This document shows positions 45,676 through 54,509 of a stretch of 64,000 nucleotides of DNA, in pieces; position 1 is the stretch's first letter; each line of letters opens with the position of its first letter. The stretch spans positions 138,215 to 202,214 of the forward strand of contig NZ_VCNG01000013.1 of assembly GCF_006227205.1 (NCBI RefSeq), in the 5' to 3' direction. This DNA is from Pseudomonas sp. ICMP22404 (GTDB lineage Bacteria; Pseudomonadota; Gammaproteobacteria; Pseudomonadales; Pseudomonadaceae). The position numbers and the translations under genes were made by a program. Below the pieces are notes generated by a model. That model was not told the DNA's origin and ran no database searches. It saw nothing but the letters and a program-made list of their open reading frames with translations.

Positions 45676-46310
45676 CTAGTCAGCGAGCGTTGCAGCCATT
45701 GCAGGAGCAGGTCGGCGAAGATGGCCAAGAGGCTGACCAGCACGGCGCCGACGATCAGCATCGACATGTCGCTGCGGCTGATGGAAGCGAGGATGAGCAC
45801 GCCCAGGCCACCGGCGCCGATGGTGGCGGCGATGGTCATGACGCCGATGTTCATGACCACGGCGGTGCGCACGCCGGCGAGGATCACCGGTACGGCGATG
45901 GGCAGCTCGACCATGCGCAGGCGTTGGCCGAAGGTCATGCCGATGCCACGGGCGGCTTCACGGATGCCCGGTTCCACGCCGGTGAGGGCCAGGTAGGTGT
46001 TGCGCATGATCGGCAACAGCGAGTACAGAAACACGGCGGTGATCGCCGGCATCGGGCCCAGGCCCTGGCCGAACTTGGAATAGAACGGCAACAACAGGCC
46101 GAACAGCGCAATCGACGGGATTGTCAGCAGCACCGTGGCGCTGGCCTGCAATGGGCCGGCGAGCGCCGGGAAGCGGGTCATGACAATGCCCAGCGGCACG
46201 CCGATGAGAATCGCCAGGCTTACGGCAATGCCCACCAGCATGATGTGCTGCCAGGTCAGGTGCATCACCTGCTGCCAGTCGAGGTGGGAAAAGGCGTTCA
46301 ACAGTTCCAT
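45618..46310 (-). CDS. Osmoprotectant ABC transporter permease
   Basis: This inner-membrane permease has 230 residues and about five to six helices, with the importer coupling motif EAARGIGMTFGQRLRMVELP near residue 120. The start ATG 46310 (MELLNAFSHLDWQQ) agrees with family members. The native end probably lies near QRSLTS; the last 17 or so residues (RGCSPQMTGAPMPHKAQD) are translated from the palindromic element at 45414-45675, which has replaced the original stop. The binding-protein gene is 10 bases upstream in the operon. Confidence 0.9.
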   Translation of the reverse strand: MELLNAFSHLDWQQVMHLTWQHIMLVGIAVSLAILIGVPLGIVMTRFPALAGPLQASATVLLTIPSIALFGLLLPFYSKFGQGLGPMPAITAVFLYSLLPIMRNTYLALTGVEPGIREAARGIGMTFGQRLRMVELPIAVPVILAGVRTAVVMNIGVMTIAATIGAGGLGVLILASISRSDMSMLIVGAVLVSLLAIFADLLLQWLQRSLTSRGCSPQMTGAPMPHKAQD

Positions 46311-46320
46311 GGCTTTTTCC

Positions 46321-47214
46321 TCAATTGATGGGGTGCTGGCGCAGGAAGTCGGCGGCCACCACGGAAGGGCTTTCATGGTCGACGTCCACGCGGGCATTGA
46401 GTTGTCGCATGGTTTCATCGTCGAACAGCTCGGCCAGCGGCTTGAGCTGCGCGGCCAATTGCGGATGGGCGTCGAGGAACGCCTGGCGCACCACCGGTGC
46501 GGCGGTGTAGTCGGGGAAGTAGTGCTTGTCGTCCTCAAGCAATTTCAGCTTGAAGGCGTTCAGCCGGCCGTCGGTGGTGTACACCAGCCCGGCGAACACC
46601 TGGCCGTTGCGCAGGGCGGTGTAGACCAGACCGGCGTCCATCTGCCGGATATTCCTGCGGGTCAGGTTCATGCCGTACTGCTCGACCATGCCCGCCAGGC
46701 CGTCGGAGCGGTTGGCGAACTCGGTGTCCAGGGCCACCAGATGGTTCTTGTCCGCTTCGGCCTGCAGCACGCTGTTCAATTGGCTGATGTTGCTGATCTG
46801 CGGGTATTGGCGGGCGACTTTCTCCGGCAGGGCCAGGGCGTAGGTGTTGCTGAACTTCGACGGTGCCAGCCAGGCCAGGCCTTTCTTCGCGTCGAGTGCT
46901 TTCACCCGGGCGTAGGACTGGGCGCTGTCGAGTTTTTCCGTGACGTGGTTGTAGGCCACCAGCGACACGCCGGTGTATTCCCAGAGCAGGTCCAGTTGCC
47001 CGGTTTCATGGGCGCTGCGGGCCAGGTTGCTGCCCAGGCCGCCGGTGATCTGCGCGTCGTAGCCTTTGCTGCGCAGGTATTGCGCGGTGATTTCCGCCAA
47101 CAGTGTCTGCTCGGTGAAGACCCGGGCCCCGAGGCGGATCAGCGGTTTTTCCGCCGCTTGGGCAAACCCGGCGAACAGCAGCACGCAGCCCAGTATCAAG
47201 CTCAACTTCTTCAT
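46321..47214 (-). CDS. Osmoprotectant ABC transporter substrate-binding protein
   Basis: This periplasmic binding protein of the OpuC/OsmF (YehZ) class is 297 residues long, with a signal peptide cleaved near AQAA-EKP at residue 20. Typical segments are IRLGARVFTEQTLLAEITAQ, GGLGSNLARSAHETGQLDLL and WEYTGVSLVAYN, then a second lobe with ALDTEFANRSDGLAGM and GLVYTTDGRLNAFKL. Its ligand should be a quaternary amine such as glycine betaine or carnitine, by family. It lies between the two permease genes; spacing of 24 and 10 bases supports one transcript. Confidence 0.92.
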   Translation of the reverse strand: MKKLSLILGCVLLFAGFAQAAEKPLIRLGARVFTEQTLLAEITAQYLRSKGYDAQITGGLGSNLARSAHETGQLDLLWEYTGVSLVAYNHVTEKLDSAQSYARVKALDAKKGLAWLAPSKFSNTYALALPEKVARQYPQISNISQLNSVLQAEADKNHLVALDTEFANRSDGLAGMVEQYGMNLTRRNIRQMDAGLVYTALRNGQVFAGLVYTTDGRLNAFKLKLLEDDKHYFPDYTAAPVVRQAFLDAHPQLAAQLKPLAELFDDETMRQLNARVDVDHESPSVVAADFLRQHPIN

Positions 47215-47238
47215 AACGATTCCTTTATCCAGCCGGCT

Positions 47239-47955
47239 TTATGACGGTCGCAGACCGCGTTCCAGCCAGAGGCGGCTGGCCAGTGTCACCAGGCCGTCGA
47301 GCAACAACGCCAGCAGGGCGGTGCAGGCGGCGCCGAGCAACAGTTGCGGCTGGTTGTTCAGGGCGATGCCGGGGAAGATCAGGCTGCCAAGGCTGTTGGC
47401 ACCGATCAGGAAGGCCAGCGGCGCGGTGCCGACGTTGATCGCCAGGGCGACCCGCACGCCACCGACGATGATCGGCACGGCGTTGGGCAGTTCGACTTTC
47501 CACAGCACCTGGCGCGGGGTCATGCCGATGCCGGTGGCGGCTTCCTTGAGAGAACCCTGGACGTTTTTCAGACCTTCATAGGTGTTGCGCACGATGGGCA
47601 GCAGCGAGGCGAGGAACAGGGCGAAGATGGCCGGCCCGCTGCCGATCCCCAGGACACCCAGGGCGATGGCCAGTACGGCCAGGGGCGGCACGGTGTTGCC
47701 GATGTTGAAGACTTGCATGAAGCGCTCGGCGCGCCCGACCATGCCGGGGCGGCTTAAGGCGATACCGGCGGGGATGCCCACGATCAGGGCTGCCAGCATG
47801 GAAACCAGTACCAGCATCAGGTGGGCTTGCAGGTAGAACAACAGGTCGTCGCGATAATGTCGGATCGTATCGATGCCGATCCAGTGGACCAACAGGGCCA
47901 GGAGCGCGACGACGACCACGCCTCCTGTCAGCCCTTTGCCATAGCGGATAGCCAC
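47239..47955 (-). CDS. Osmoprotectant ABC transporter permease, first gene of operon
   Basis: This second inner-membrane permease is 238 residues from GTG 47955, chosen because AAGGAG lies 7 bases upstream; further in-frame codons reach back to 48069 without a binding site. Helices lie near residues 10-27, 45-70, 85-110, 125-145 and 190-225, with the coupling motif EAATGIGMTPRQVLWKVELP. It heads the unit permease, binding protein, permease, ATPase. Confidence 0.9.
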   Translation of the reverse strand: MAIRYGKGLTGGVVVVALLALLVHWIGIDTIRHYRDDLLFYLQAHLMLVLVSMLAALIVGIPAGIALSRPGMVGRAERFMQVFNIGNTVPPLAVLAIALGVLGIGSGPAIFALFLASLLPIVRNTYEGLKNVQGSLKEAATGIGMTPRQVLWKVELPNAVPIIVGGVRVALAINVGTAPLAFLIGANSLGSLIFPGIALNNQPQLLLGAACTALLALLLDGLVTLASRLWLERGLRPS

Positions 47956-48286
47956 AGGCGGACTCCTTTGTCTTTCAGTCGGCGCACGCTTCCCCGGGCG
48001 GCAGACCCATGGGGTTGCCGGGAAAACGTTCGCGAGAAGCAGCTCTTTTCGATGCCGGTAAACCAGCATGTGGATCGAGCCATGAGCGCAGCCTCGTCAG
48101 GCTAACTTGCTGATTTTTCAGCCCCTGACGAATAAATGCAGCAGGGGGGTGGACGTCTCCACGGGGCAAAAGGTTCCCCTGTCAGGAAGCTTCTGGCCAT
48201 CTTCGATGTGCTCAACGGTTCGGTTCCTGGCACAAGTTGAGCTATAATCGCCGCCCTTTTTTGAATCACCTGCCAGGCGATTTCCC
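47956..48286. other. Intergenic region between the importer operon and prfC
   Basis: No gene is seen in this 331-base divergent gap. It must hold promoters for both directions. An inverted repeat CGTCAGG (48095-48101) with CCTGACG (48124-48130) may be an operator or a hairpin. A good -10 sequence for prfC lies at 48243. Confidence 0.5.
48243..48248 (+). promoter_or_regulatory. Probable -10 box of prfC
   Basis: A perfect TATAAT lies 38 bases before the prfC ATG, preceded by GTTGAGC. No strong -35 hexamer is seen at the usual distance, so strength is uncertain. Confidence 0.45.
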
Positions 48287-49870
48287 ATGACCAAACAGGC
48301 CGCCGAAGTCGCGAAACGCCGCACTTTCGCCATTATTTCCCACCCCGATGCCGGTAAGACCACCATCACCGAGAAGCTCCTGCTGATGGGCAAGGCGATT
48401 GCGGTTGCCGGTACGGTGAAGTCCCGCAAGTCCGACCGCCATGCCACCTCCGACTGGATGGAGATGGAAAAGCAGCGGGGTATTTCCATTACCACGTCGG
48501 TCATGCAGTTCCCGTATCGCGAACACATGATCAACCTGCTCGACACCCCGGGCCACGAAGACTTCTCCGAAGACACCTACCGCACCCTGACCGCGGTGGA
48601 CTCGGCGCTGATGGTGCTCGACGGCGGTAAAGGTGTCGAGCCGCGGACCATCGCGCTGATGGAAGTCTGCCGCCTGCGGGACACGCCGATCGTCAGCTTC
48701 ATCAACAAACTCGACCGGGACATTCGTGACCCGATCGAACTGCTCGACGAGATCGAAGCGGTCCTGAAGATCAAGGCTGCGCCGATCACCTGGCCGATCG
48801 GCTGCTATCGCGATTTCAAGGGCGTGTACCACCTGGCTGATGACTACATCATTGTCTACACCGCCGGTCATGGTCATGAGCGCACTGAAACCAAGATCAT
48901 CGAGCGGCTGGACTCCGACGAAGCGCGCGCACACCTGGGCGACGAGTACGAACGTTTCGTCGAGCAGCTGGAGCTGGTGCAGGGTGCCTGTCATGAATTC
49001 GACCAGCAGGCGTTCATTGATGGCCAGATGACCCCGGTGTTCTTCGGGACCGCGCTGGGCAACTTCGGTGTGGATCACGTGCTCGACGCCGTGGTCGACT
49101 GGGCGCCGCGTCCGCTGCCCCGGGTCGCCAACGAGCGCACCGTGGAGCCGGTGGAAGAGAAGTTCTCGGGCTTCATCTTCAAGATCCAGGCGAACATGGA
49201 CCCCAAGCACCGCGACCGTATCGCGTTCATGCGCATCTGCTCCGGCAAATACGAAAAAGGCATGAAGATGCGCCACGTGCGCACCGGCAAGGACGTGCGC
49301 ATCGGCGACGCCCTGACCTTCTTCTCCTCGGAGCGTGAACAGCTGGAAGAGGCTTTCGCCGGTGACATCATCGGCCTGCACAACCACGGCACGATCCAGA
49401 TCGGCGACACTTTCACCGAAGGCGAAGTCCTGGGTTTCACCGGCATCCCGCACTTCGCCCCGGAACTGTTCCGCCGCGTACGCCTGAAGGATCCGCTCAA
49501 GTCCAAGCAACTGCGCCAGGGCCTGCAGCAACTGGCCGAAGAGGGCGCTACCCAGGTGTTCTTCCCGGAGCGCAGCAACGACATCATCCTCGGCGCGGTC
49601 GGCGTGCTGCAGTTCGATGTGGTCGCCAGCCGCTTGAAGGAGGAATACAAGGTCGAGTGCTCCTATGAGCCGATCACCGTGTACTCGGCTCGCTGGATTG
49701 AGTGCAGCGACAAGAAGAAGCTTGAGGAATTCACCAACAAGGCCGTGGAAAACCTGGCGCTGGACGGTGGTGGTCACCTGACCTACCTGGCCCCGACCCG
49801 GGTCAACCTGGCGCTGATGGAAGAGCGCTGGCCGGACGTGAAGTTCCGCGCGACCCGTGAGCATCACTAA
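48287..49870 (+). CDS. prfC: Peptide chain release factor 3
   Basis: RF3 is a GTPase that removes RF1 and RF2 from the ribosome after peptide release. The 527-residue protein has G1 SHPDAGKTTITEKLLL near residue 22, the switch region KQRGISITTSVMQF, G3 DTPGHEDFSEDT, and G4 NKLDRD, followed by the translation-factor beta-barrel and domain III. Length and motifs are standard. ATG 48287 begins MTKQAAEVAKRRTFAI. A terminator follows. Confidence 0.97.
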   Translation: MTKQAAEVAKRRTFAIISHPDAGKTTITEKLLLMGKAIAVAGTVKSRKSDRHATSDWMEMEKQRGISITTSVMQFPYREHMINLLDTPGHEDFSEDTYRTLTAVDSALMVLDGGKGVEPRTIALMEVCRLRDTPIVSFINKLDRDIRDPIELLDEIEAVLKIKAAPITWPIGCYRDFKGVYHLADDYIIVYTAGHGHERTETKIIERLDSDEARAHLGDEYERFVEQLELVQGACHEFDQQAFIDGQMTPVFFGTALGNFGVDHVLDAVVDWAPRPLPRVANERTVEPVEEKFSGFIFKIQANMDPKHRDRIAFMRICSGKYEKGMKMRHVRTGKDVRIGDALTFFSSEREQLEEAFAGDIIGLHNHGTIQIGDTFTEGEVLGFTGIPHFAPELFRRVRLKDPLKSKQLRQGLQQLAEEGATQVFFPERSNDIILGAVGVLQFDVVASRLKEEYKVECSYEPITVYSARWIECSDKKKLEEFTNKAVENLALDGGGHLTYLAPTRVNLALMEERWPDVKFRATREHH

Positions 49871-49889
49871 GCGCTGAGCCGCAAGACCC

Positions 49890-49922
49890 AAGCCCCGTTG
49901 CGAAAGCCGCGGGGCTTTTTTA
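49890..49922 (+). terminator. Terminator after prfC
   Basis: AAGCCCCG pairs with CGGGGCTT around a 12-base loop, followed by TTTTTTAT. Confidence 0.85.
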
Positions 49923-49974
49923 TACCTCCTCGATTTCCTGTGGGATAGATGAGATTTGTGTACGACGCCAGAGA

Positions 49975-50066
49975 CTGTGGGAGCGAGCCTGCTCGCGATA
50001 GCGGTGGCCCATTCGGCATTAATGTTGGTTGGTAGATCGCCATCGCGAGCAGGCTCGCTCCCACAG
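49975..50066. repeat. REP pair (REPIN)
   Basis: CTGTGGGAGCGAGCCTGCTC and the inverted copy GAGCAGGCTCGCTCCCACAG flank about 50 bases in the 356-base gap after prfC. The remainder of that gap holds the prfC terminator and the leader of the next small gene. Confidence 0.9.
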
Positions 50067-50175
50067 GTCATAGCCATTCGGAATAGACGCTATTCGAAAG
50101 CGGTCTGTCCCCAAGCGGCATTTCTGCCCCTGATTCTGCGTCCTAGTCTTACGAGCCAGCCTGTTCGGGATTAGA

Positions 50176-50214
50176 TTTCCTGAACGCCGTGGGGTCCCGG
50201 CTTTATTCAGGAAA
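50176..50214 (+). promoter_or_regulatory. Inverted repeat overlapping the ribosome-binding region
   Basis: TTTCCTGAA (50176-50184) pairs with TTCAGGAAA (50206-50214), 12 bases before the ATG of the small acidic protein and touching its ribosome-binding purines (AAAGAGGAA). It could hide the translation start or serve as an operator. Confidence 0.4.
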
Positions 50215-50226
50215 GAGGAATCGGCT

Positions 50227-50475
50227 ATGAATAGGTTTCTACGCGTGATGTTGTTGCTGAAGGTGTTGGTGATGTTGTCCCTGGGATCCGGCGCTGTATG
50301 GGCCGAGTGCGTCGACCACGAGCAACATGCCTCGAGCGGGCAAGGGGCGCACGGGGCAATGATGTTTGCTGCGGCCGAAACACAACCGGGGGATCAGGAC
50401 GATGACGACTCGACGATAGACCAGCCCGACACCGACGATGGGGATGAGGGCGACGAAGGCGACAGCCAGACGTAG
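50227..50475 (+). CDS. Small acidic exported protein of unknown function
   Basis: This 82-residue protein has a clear signal peptide (MNRFLRVMLLLKVLVMLSLG, cleavage near VWA-ECV at residue 26). The mature part is about 55 residues, with histidines near its start (DHEQHASSGQGAH) and a highly acidic tail of aspartate and glutamate (from DDDDST to the end). The composition suggests cation binding, for example divalent metals, but no family is recognised. AAAGAGGAA precedes the ATG. It stands alone between prfC and the convergent dppF. Confidence 0.7.
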   Translation: MNRFLRVMLLLKVLVMLSLGSGAVWAECVDHEQHASSGQGAHGAMMFAAAETQPGDQDDDDSTIDQPDTDDGDEGDEGDSQT

Positions 50476-50542
50476 CCTCCAGAACGACAAGTAGAAGACG
50501 GTGGCGAGGGGGCAAGCTCCCTCGCCACAGTTTCGGCTGGTG

Positions 50543-51523
50543 TTACGCCGCGCCGTCGAGGAACTGCTCGGCGTAGTGGCACGCTACCAAGCGATTATCC
50601 AGAGGACGCAGGGCCGGCTCTTCGGTCTTGCAACGCTCGGTGGCATACGGACAGCGCTTGTGGAAGGCGCAGCCGGGCGGCGGGTTGAGCGGGTTGGGCA
50701 GTTCGCCGACGATCTTGATCTTCGGCTTGTTCGGGTCCGGGTGGATGGTCGGTGTGGCTGACAGCAGCGCCTGGGTGTACGGATGCAACGGGCGGCTGTA
50801 GATCGACTCGTTGGGGCCCATCTCCACCGGACGGCCGAGGTACATCACCATCACATCGTCGGCGACGTGTTGCACCACCGCCAGGTTGTGGGAAATGAAC
50901 ACGTAGGCGGTGTTGAACTCCTGCTGCAGATCCATGAACAGGTTGAGTACCTGGGCCTGAATCGACACGTCCAGCGCCGATGTCGGTTCGTCCGCCACCA
51001 GCACCTTGGGTTGCAGCATCATGGCACGGGCCAGGGCGATACGCTGGCGTTGACCGCCGGAGAACATATGCGGGTAGCGCTGATAATGCTCGGGGCGCAA
51101 GCCCACCTGCTTCATCATCGCCTGGACTTTTTCCCGCCGCTCGGTGGCCGACAGGTTGGTGTTGATCAGCAATGGCTCGGCCAATTGATCGCCGATTTTC
51201 TGCCGCGGGTTGAGGGACGCGTAAGGGCTCTGGAACACCATCTGCACGTCTTTGCGCAACTGCTTGCGTTCGGCCTTGTTGGCGCCGGCCACCTCCTGCC
51301 CGGCGATTTTCAATGAGCCGGAGGACGGCTCTTCGATCAGGGTCAGGGCCCGGGCGAGGGTGGACTTGCCGCAACCGGATTCGCCCACCACGGCCAGGGT
51401 CTTGCCGGCCTCGAGTTCGAACGACACACCGTTGAGGGCGCGCACGGTGGCGTGGCCCTTGAACATGCCACGGGACACTTCGTAATGACGGGTCAGGTCA
51501 CGGGCGGTAAGTACGACGGCCAT
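50543..51523 (-). CDS. dppF: Dipeptide ABC transporter ATP-binding protein DppF
   Basis: DppF is one of the two cytosolic ATPases of the dipeptide importer. The 326-residue protein has Walker A GESGCGKSTLARAL near residue 50, signature FSGGQRQRIALARAM, Walker B VLVADEPTSALD, and the C-terminal oligopeptide-transporter region GCAFHKRCPYATERC with cysteines that in relatives bind an iron-sulfur cluster. ATG 51523 overlaps the dppD stop (TGATG), with AGGAGG upstream, so the two are coupled. It ends the operon dppABCDF. Confidence 0.93.
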   Translation of the reverse strand: MAVVLTARDLTRHYEVSRGMFKGHATVRALNGVSFELEAGKTLAVVGESGCGKSTLARALTLIEEPSSGSLKIAGQEVAGANKAERKQLRKDVQMVFQSPYASLNPRQKIGDQLAEPLLINTNLSATERREKVQAMMKQVGLRPEHYQRYPHMFSGGQRQRIALARAMMLQPKVLVADEPTSALDVSIQAQVLNLFMDLQQEFNTAYVFISHNLAVVQHVADDVMVMYLGRPVEMGPNESIYSRPLHPYTQALLSATPTIHPDPNKPKIKIVGELPNPLNPPPGCAFHKRCPYATERCKTEEPALRPLDNRLVACHYAEQFLDGAA

Positions 51524-52491
51524 CACGCCACCTCCTGGTTCAACGGGTAGAAGCAGCGGGCGAGGCTGTTGGTTTTCGGGTCAAGGGCGGGGCGCTGTTG
51601 ACGGCAGTTGTCCTGCACGTAGGGGCAGCGTGGCGACAGCAGGCAGCCTTGTGGACGGTCATAGCGACCGGGAACGATGCCCGGCAAGGTCGCCAGGCGT
51701 TCGGCGCCCATGCTGTGCTCTGGAATCGCCGCCAACAATGCTTCGCTGTAGGGGTGGGCCGGAATGTCGAACAACTCCGGCACCTTGCCCACTTCCACGG
51801 CTTGACCGGCGTACATCACGCAGACGCGCTGGGCGGTTTCGGCCACCACGGCGAGGTCGTGGGTGATCAGCACCAGGCCCATTTCCTGTTCTTTTTGCAG
51901 GGCCAGCAGCAGGTCCATGATCTGCGCCTGGATGGTCACGTCCAGAGCGGTGGTCGGTTCGTCGGCGATCAGCAGCTTCGGTTCGCCAGCAATGGCCATG
52001 GCAATCGCCACGCGCTGGCTCATGCCGCCGGACAGCTGATGGGGGTAGGCGTCCATGCGGCTGGCGGCACCCGGGATCTCGACTTTTTCCAGCAGTTCGA
52101 TGGCGCGCTTGCGGGCGGCCTTGCCGGACATCTTCAGGTGCAGGCGCAGCACTTCTTCGATTTGGAAACCCACGGTGTAGCTGGGGTTGAGCGCGGTCAT
52201 CGGGTCCTGGAACACCATCGCCAGGTCCTTGCCGACGATCTGCCGGCGCTGGCGGGCGCTCAGCTTGAGCATGTTCTTGCCATCGAAGTTCAGCGCATCG
52301 GCGGTCACGATGCCGGGGTGCTCGATCAGGCCCATCAGCGCCATCATGGTCACGGATTTACCCGAGCCCGACTCGCCAACGATGGCCAGCACTTCGCCTT
52401 TTTCCACGCTCAGGTCCAGGCCATCGACCACCGGAACGGCGTTGGCGTCGCCGAAGCGGACGTTGAGATTCTTGATTTCTAGCAGTGACAT
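51523..52491 (-). CDS. dppD: Dipeptide ABC transporter ATP-binding protein DppD
   Basis: DppD is the second ATPase of the importer. The 322-residue protein has GESGSGKSVTMMALMG near residue 40, LSGGMSQRVAIAMAI, LLIADEPTTALD and the cysteine-containing C-terminal region GCLLSPRCPYVQDNC. The ATG at 52491 (MSLLEIKNLNV) is 10 bases after dppC. An in-frame extension to 52536 would overlap dppC and is not needed. Confidence 0.93.
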   Translation of the reverse strand: MSLLEIKNLNVRFGDANAVPVVDGLDLSVEKGEVLAIVGESGSGKSVTMMALMGLIEHPGIVTADALNFDGKNMLKLSARQRRQIVGKDLAMVFQDPMTALNPSYTVGFQIEEVLRLHLKMSGKAARKRAIELLEKVEIPGAASRMDAYPHQLSGGMSQRVAIAMAIAGEPKLLIADEPTTALDVTIQAQIMDLLLALQKEQEMGLVLITHDLAVVAETAQRVCVMYAGQAVEVGKVPELFDIPAHPYSEALLAAIPEHSMGAERLATLPGIVPGRYDRPQGCLLSPRCPYVQDNCRQQRPALDPKTNSLARCFYPLNQEVA

Positions 52492-52501
52492 GGGAATCTC
52501 C

Positions 52502-53413
52502 TCAGGCGGCATTCTTGAGTTTCGGGTCCAGCGCATCGCGCAGGCCGTCGCCCATCAGGTTGATTGCCAGCACGCTGAGCAAAATGGTCAAACCGGGCAG
52601 GCTCACGACCCACCAGGCGCGTTCGATGTAGTCCCGGGCCGAGGCCAGCATGGTGCCCCACTCCGGAGTCGGCGGCTGGACGCCCAGGCCGAGGAAGCCC
52701 AGGGCGGCGGCGTCGAGGATGGCCGAGGAAAAGCTCAGGGTCGCCTGCACGATCAGCGGTGCCATGCAATTGGGCAGCACGGTGATGAACATCAGGCGCG
52801 GCAGACCGGCACCGGCCAGGCGGGCGGCGGTCACGTAGTCGCGGTTCAGTTCGCCCATGACGGCGGCGCGGGTCAGGCGCACGTACGACGGCAACGACAC
52901 GATGGCGATGGCGATCACGGTGTTGATCAGGCCTGGGCCGAGGATGGCGACGATCGCCACGGCCAGCAGCAGCGAAGGCAGGGCCAGCATGATGTCCATC
53001 AGGCGCATGATGGTCGGGCCGAGGATGCGCGGGAAGAACCCGGCGAACAGGCCCAGCAGGATGCCCGGGATCAGCGACATCACTACCGACGACAAGCCGA
53101 TCAGCAGCGACAGGCGCGAACCCTGGATCAGCCGTGACAGCAGGTCGCGGCCCAGTTCATCGGTGCCCAGCAGGAACTGGATCTGTCCGCCTTCGAGCCA
53201 GGCCGGCGGCGTCAGCAGGAAGTCGCGGTACTGCTCGCTCGGATCATGGGGGGCGACCCACGGGGCGAAGATCGCGCAGAACACCACCAGGATCATGAAC
53301 ATCAACCCGGCCACGGCGCCCTTGTTACGGGAAAACGCCTGCCAGAATTCTTTGTACGGGGACGGATACAGCAGGCTTTGATCGACTGCTACCGAAGGAG
53401 TTGGAGTACTCAT
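52502..53413 (-). CDS. dppC: Dipeptide ABC transporter permease DppC
   Basis: DppC is an inner-membrane permease of 303 residues with an N-terminal segment, about six helices starting near residue 38 (GAVAGLMFMILVVFCAIFAP), and the coupling motif RDYVTAARLAGAGLPRLMFI near residue 195. ATG 53413 (MSTPTPSVAVDQ) fits the family; the in-frame ATG at 53455 lies within dppB. It is 10 bases after dppB. Confidence 0.93.
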   Translation of the reverse strand: MSTPTPSVAVDQSLLYPSPYKEFWQAFSRNKGAVAGLMFMILVVFCAIFAPWVAPHDPSEQYRDFLLTPPAWLEGGQIQFLLGTDELGRDLLSRLIQGSRLSLLIGLSSVVMSLIPGILLGLFAGFFPRILGPTIMRLMDIMLALPSLLLAVAIVAILGPGLINTVIAIAIVSLPSYVRLTRAAVMGELNRDYVTAARLAGAGLPRLMFITVLPNCMAPLIVQATLSFSSAILDAAALGFLGLGVQPPTPEWGTMLASARDYIERAWWVVSLPGLTILLSVLAINLMGDGLRDALDPKLKNAA

Positions 53414-53423
53414 GGATTTGATC

Positions 53424-54434
53424 TCAGCGCTGGTGACGGATGCGTGGGTTGGCAAAGCCGTAGAGGATGTCCACGACGAAGTTGACCAGAATCACCAGGC
53501 AGGCGATTAACAGGATGCCGTTCTGCACCACAGGGTAGTCCCGGGCGCCGATGGCCTCGATCAACCACTTGCCGATGCCCGGCCAGGAGAAGATCGTTTC
53601 GGTCAGGACCGCACCGGCCAGCAACGTGCCGACCTGCAGGCCGACCACGGTCAGTACCGGGATCAGCGCGTTGCGCAGGCCGTGGACGAACACCACGCGC
53701 GCCGGCGACAGACCCTTGGCCCGGGCGGTGCGGATGTAGTCTTCGCGCAGCACTTCGAGCATCGAAGAGCGGGTCATGCGGGCGATCACCGCCAGCGGAA
53801 TGGTGCCCAGCACAATGGCCGGCAGGATCAGGTGGTGCAGCGCGTCGAGGAACGCGCCCGGTTCATCGGCGAGCAAGGTGTCGATCAGCATGAAGCCGGT
53901 TTTCGGCTCGATGTCGTAGAGCAGGTCGATGCGTCCCGATACCGGGGTCCAGCCCAGGGACACCGAGAAGAACATGATCAGGATCAGGCCCCACCAGAAG
54001 ATCGGCATCGAGTACCCCGCGAGGGAGACGCCCATCACCCCATGGTCGAACAGGGACCCTCGCTTGAGTGCCGCGATCACCCCGGCCAGCAGGCCCAGGA
54101 TTCCGGCGAACAACAGGGCGGCCATGGACAATTCCAGGGTCGCGGGAAACAGGGAGCTGAACTCGGTCCAGACGCTTTCGCGGGTGCGTAGCGATTCGCC
54201 GAGATCACCGTGGGCCAGTTTGCCGATGTAGTCCAGGTACTGGGCGTACAGCGGCTTGTTGAGGCCAAGGCGTTCCATTGCCTGAGCATGCATTTCGGGA
54301 TCGACCCGACGTTCGCCCATCATCACTTCCACGGGGTCGCCGGGGATCATGCGAATCAACGCGAAGGTCAGCAAGGTGATGCCGAAGAACGTGGGGATCA
54401 ATAATCCCAGTCGGCGGGCAATAAAACTAAACAT
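53424..54434 (-). CDS. dppB: Dipeptide ABC transporter permease DppB
   Basis: DppB is the other inner-membrane permease, 336 residues. It has the N-terminal helix RRLGLLIPTFFGITLLTFAL, the conserved RMIPGDPVEVMMGE, about six helices, and the coupling motif EDYIRTARAKGLSPARVVFV near residue 235. It is separated from dppA by 75 bases that hold a hairpin, which may lower its expression relative to the binding protein. Confidence 0.94.
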   Translation of the reverse strand: MFSFIARRLGLLIPTFFGITLLTFALIRMIPGDPVEVMMGERRVDPEMHAQAMERLGLNKPLYAQYLDYIGKLAHGDLGESLRTRESVWTEFSSLFPATLELSMAALLFAGILGLLAGVIAALKRGSLFDHGVMGVSLAGYSMPIFWWGLILIMFFSVSLGWTPVSGRIDLLYDIEPKTGFMLIDTLLADEPGAFLDALHHLILPAIVLGTIPLAVIARMTRSSMLEVLREDYIRTARAKGLSPARVVFVHGLRNALIPVLTVVGLQVGTLLAGAVLTETIFSWPGIGKWLIEAIGARDYPVVQNGILLIACLVILVNFVVDILYGFANPRIRHQR

Positions 54435-54466
54435 CTTCAGGTGTACCTCATCAGCCGGTTAGGCAT

Positions 54467-54499
54467 GTCCGGCACCCCTTTGATCAGGGGATACCGGAC
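54467..54499 (-). promoter_or_regulatory. Intercistronic hairpin between dppA and dppB
   Basis: GTCCGG pairs with CCGGAC and, inside, CCCCT with AGGGG. On the minus strand it follows the dppA stop, and there is no long T run. Such hairpins protect the upstream mRNA or attenuate the downstream genes. Confidence 0.6.
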
Positions 54500-54509
54500 G
54501 CTTTCTTAT

